Shown one piece after another: positions 5,279-6,339 of a stretch of DNA of 6,339 nt; the stretch's first letter is position 1; each line of letters begins with the position of its first letter. The position numbers and the translations under genes are program-made. Source of the DNA: Sphingomonadales bacterium (lineage in GTDB: Bacteria; Pseudomonadota; Alphaproteobacteria; Sphingomonadales; Sphingomonadaceae); the NCBI GenBank assembly GCA_020200935.1, contig JAIVHR010000027.1:1-6339 (forward strand). The letters are read 5' to 3'. The notes beneath the pieces are model-generated. The model had not been told where the DNA came from. It did no database searches and saw only the letters and a list, made by a program, of their open reading frames with translations.

Positions 5279-5368
5279 TCCGTTCGCCCTGAGCTTGTCG
5301 AAGGGCTGTCCTTCTTCTTTCGATCGAGAAAGGAAAAGCAGGGCTTCGACAAGCTCAGCCCGAACGGA
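5279..5368. repeat. Paired-hairpin REP-like repeat, copy 3
   Basis: The arms carry CTGAGCTTGTCGAAG (5289-5303) and CTTCGACAAGCTCAG (5344-5358); the outer stem is TCCGTTCG (5279-5286) with CGAACGGA (5361-5368). The local clamps are CCCT/AGGG (5287-5290 with 5302-5305) and GGGCT/AGCCC (5341-5345 with 5357-5361), each around an 11-nt loop. The middle differs from copy 1 in sequence but is again A/T-richer, with CTTTC and GAAAG flanking GATCGA. It fills most of the 146-bp gap between the ligase and cysQ-like genes, starting about 8 bp past the ligase stop. Translated on the minus strand it reads PFDKLRANG and VRAELVEAL, which can be mistaken for protein. Confidence 0.92.
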
Positions 5369-5376
5369 GTTTATGG

Positions 5377-6339
5377 CTAGTTCACCTGCCGCTCCTTGCC
5401 TTCCCAATAGGGCGCGCGCAACTCGCGGCGGAGGATTTTTCCGCTCGGATTGCGCGGCAGCGCGGCGACGAAGTCGACCGACTTGGGCGTCTTGAAGCCG
5501 GCGATCTGCTCACGCGTCCAGGCGATCAGCTCGTCTTCCGAAAGCTCTTGCCCGGGTTGCTTGACGATCACCGCCTTGATCGCCTCGCCCCAGATCTCGT
5601 CGGGTACGCCGATCACCGCCGCGTCGAACACCGCCGGATGGCTGTAGAGGACATTCTCGACCTCGGCCGGATAGACATTCTCGCCGCCGGTGATGATCAG
5701 ATCCTTGATCCGGTCCTGGATATAGACATAGCCGTCCTCGTCCATGAAGCCGGCATCGCCGGTGCGCAGCCAGCCTTCGTCATCGACGGTTTCGGCGGTC
5801 TTGTCGGGCTGCTTCCAGTAATAGGCCATATTCTTGGGGCTTCGGGTCACCACCTCGCCGATCTCGCCGAACGCCAGCTCGTTGCCGTCGGGATCGACGA
5901 CCTTGACCTCGCAGCCCGCCATCGCCTTGCCCGCCGATCGCATGCGCTGGTTGCCGTCGGGATCGTGATCCTCGGGAGGCAGGATGCACACCGCGCCGGT
6001 CGTCTCGGTCATGCCGTAGGACTGGACGAAACCGGCATTGGGAAAGGCCTTCATGCAGGCCCGCAACAGCTCCAGCGGGATCGGCGATGCGCCATAGCCG
6101 ACCTGGGTGACATGCGTCTTGTCGGTATTCGCCGCATCGGGATGGTGGATCAGCATCTGCAATGCGGCGGGGACGAGGAAGAAGCGCGTCGCCTGCTTCT
6201 TGTCGATCAGCTTGAGGATCTCGCCCGGATCGAATTCGCGCGCGATCGTGCAGGCCGCCCCCATATTGAAAGGAACGACGCCATAACCGGTGCCGGCGAT
6301 ATGCGAGACCGGCATCGGGTTGAGGCCCGAATCCTGGTC
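5377..6339 (-). CDS. Acyl-CoA synthetase (AMP-binding, fatty-acid--CoA ligase type), C-terminal part
   Basis: The last 320 residues of an ANL-superfamily adenylate-forming enzyme are visible; the gene's 5' end lies beyond the right edge, and the frame is open through 6339. Counting from the first visible residue, the motifs in order are PMPVSHIAG (8-16), YGASPIP (82-88), the adenylate-binding YGMTETTG (108-115), GWLRTGD (189-195) with its ribose-binding Asp, the hinge DRIKDLIITGGENVYP (about 210-225) and PRNPSGKILRR with the catalytic Lys near 301. The glycine-rich ATP loop (TSGTTGxPKG) is not in the window. These enzymes activate a carboxylic acid with ATP to an acyl-AMP, then to the CoA thioester. 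The overall style is that of medium/long-chain fatty-acid--CoA ligases; chain length and substrate cannot be read from this part. It fits the neighbouring acyl-CoA enzymes, although it is on the opposite strand and so not in their operon. Confidence 0.93.
   Translation of the reverse strand, partial: DQDSGLNPMPVSHIAGTGYGVVPFNMGAACTIAREFDPGEILKLIDKKQATRFFLVPAALQMLIHHPDAANTDKTHVTQVGYGASPIPLELLRACMKAFPNAGFVQSYGMTETTGAVCILPPEDHDPDGNQRMRSAGKAMAGCEVKVVDPDGNELAFGEIGEVVTRSPKNMAYYWKQPDKTAETVDDEGWLRTGDAGFMDEDGYVYIQDRIKDLIITGGENVYPAEVENVLYSHPAVFDAAVIGVPDEIWGEAIKAVIVKQPGQELSEDELIAWTREQIAGFKTPKSVDFVAALPRNPSGKILRRELRAPYWEGKERQVN

Noticed and set aside
2022..5368. Spaced repeats as a CRISPR array
   Set aside because: The copies are 1-2.3 kb apart, are inverted pairs and lack regular short spacers.
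4739..5380. 213-codon + strand open frame opposite the cysQ-like gene
   Set aside because: It is a shadow of the phosphatase gene and ends in repeat-derived sequence; no family motif is visible.

Overview
The window comes from a high-GC genome with about 90% G/C at third codon positions in most genes. The organism is probably an alphaproteobacterium of the Sphingomonadales. This rests on my memory that the intergenic repeat built on CTGAGCYTGTCGAAG is abundant in sphingomonads, and on the style of the encoded proteins; no search was run.

Layout. Positions 1-86 hold the tail of a probable CPBP-family membrane protease. Four genes follow on the + strand: a biotin-dependent acyl-CoA carboxylase alpha subunit, best matched to 3-methylcrotonyl-CoA carboxylase (91-2019); a crotonase-fold enzyme whose active site looks like an enoyl-CoA isomerase rather than a classical hydratase (2121-3017); a short-chain reductase resembling peroxisomal 2,4-dienoyl-CoA reductase (3218-4009); and a small DksA/TraR-type zinc-finger protein of the YbiI group (4073-4336). 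The minus strand converges on these with a CysQ-type phosphatase (4457-5230) and, upstream of it, the C-terminal 320 residues of an acyl-CoA synthetase that runs off the right edge (5377-6339).

The genes fit acyl-CoA catabolism. The ligase would activate an acid. The isomerase-like crotonase and the dienoyl-CoA reductase are the two auxiliary activities needed to bring pre-existing double bonds into beta-oxidation. The carboxylase subunit suggests leucine or a related branched or isoprenoid acid. The zinc-finger protein and CysQ (PAP/PAPS turnover) look like unrelated neighbours.

The gaps are short (at most 200 bp) and almost filled by two families of structured repeats. Three copies of a paired-hairpin repeat lie at 2022-2112, 4353-4425 and 5279-5368. 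A composite repeat with CCTCTCCC/GGGAGAGG hairpins lies at 3020-3201. In the paired-hairpin repeats all six arms keep a base-paired clamp although the clamp sequence differs. One copy supplies the ribosome binding site of the crotonase gene. The other standout is a sharply bounded stretch inside the carboxylase gene (about 1141-1800) with much lower third-position GC. I see no mobile element, CRISPR array, RNA gene or convincing new defence or biosynthetic system; apart from the repeats this is ordinary metabolic DNA.
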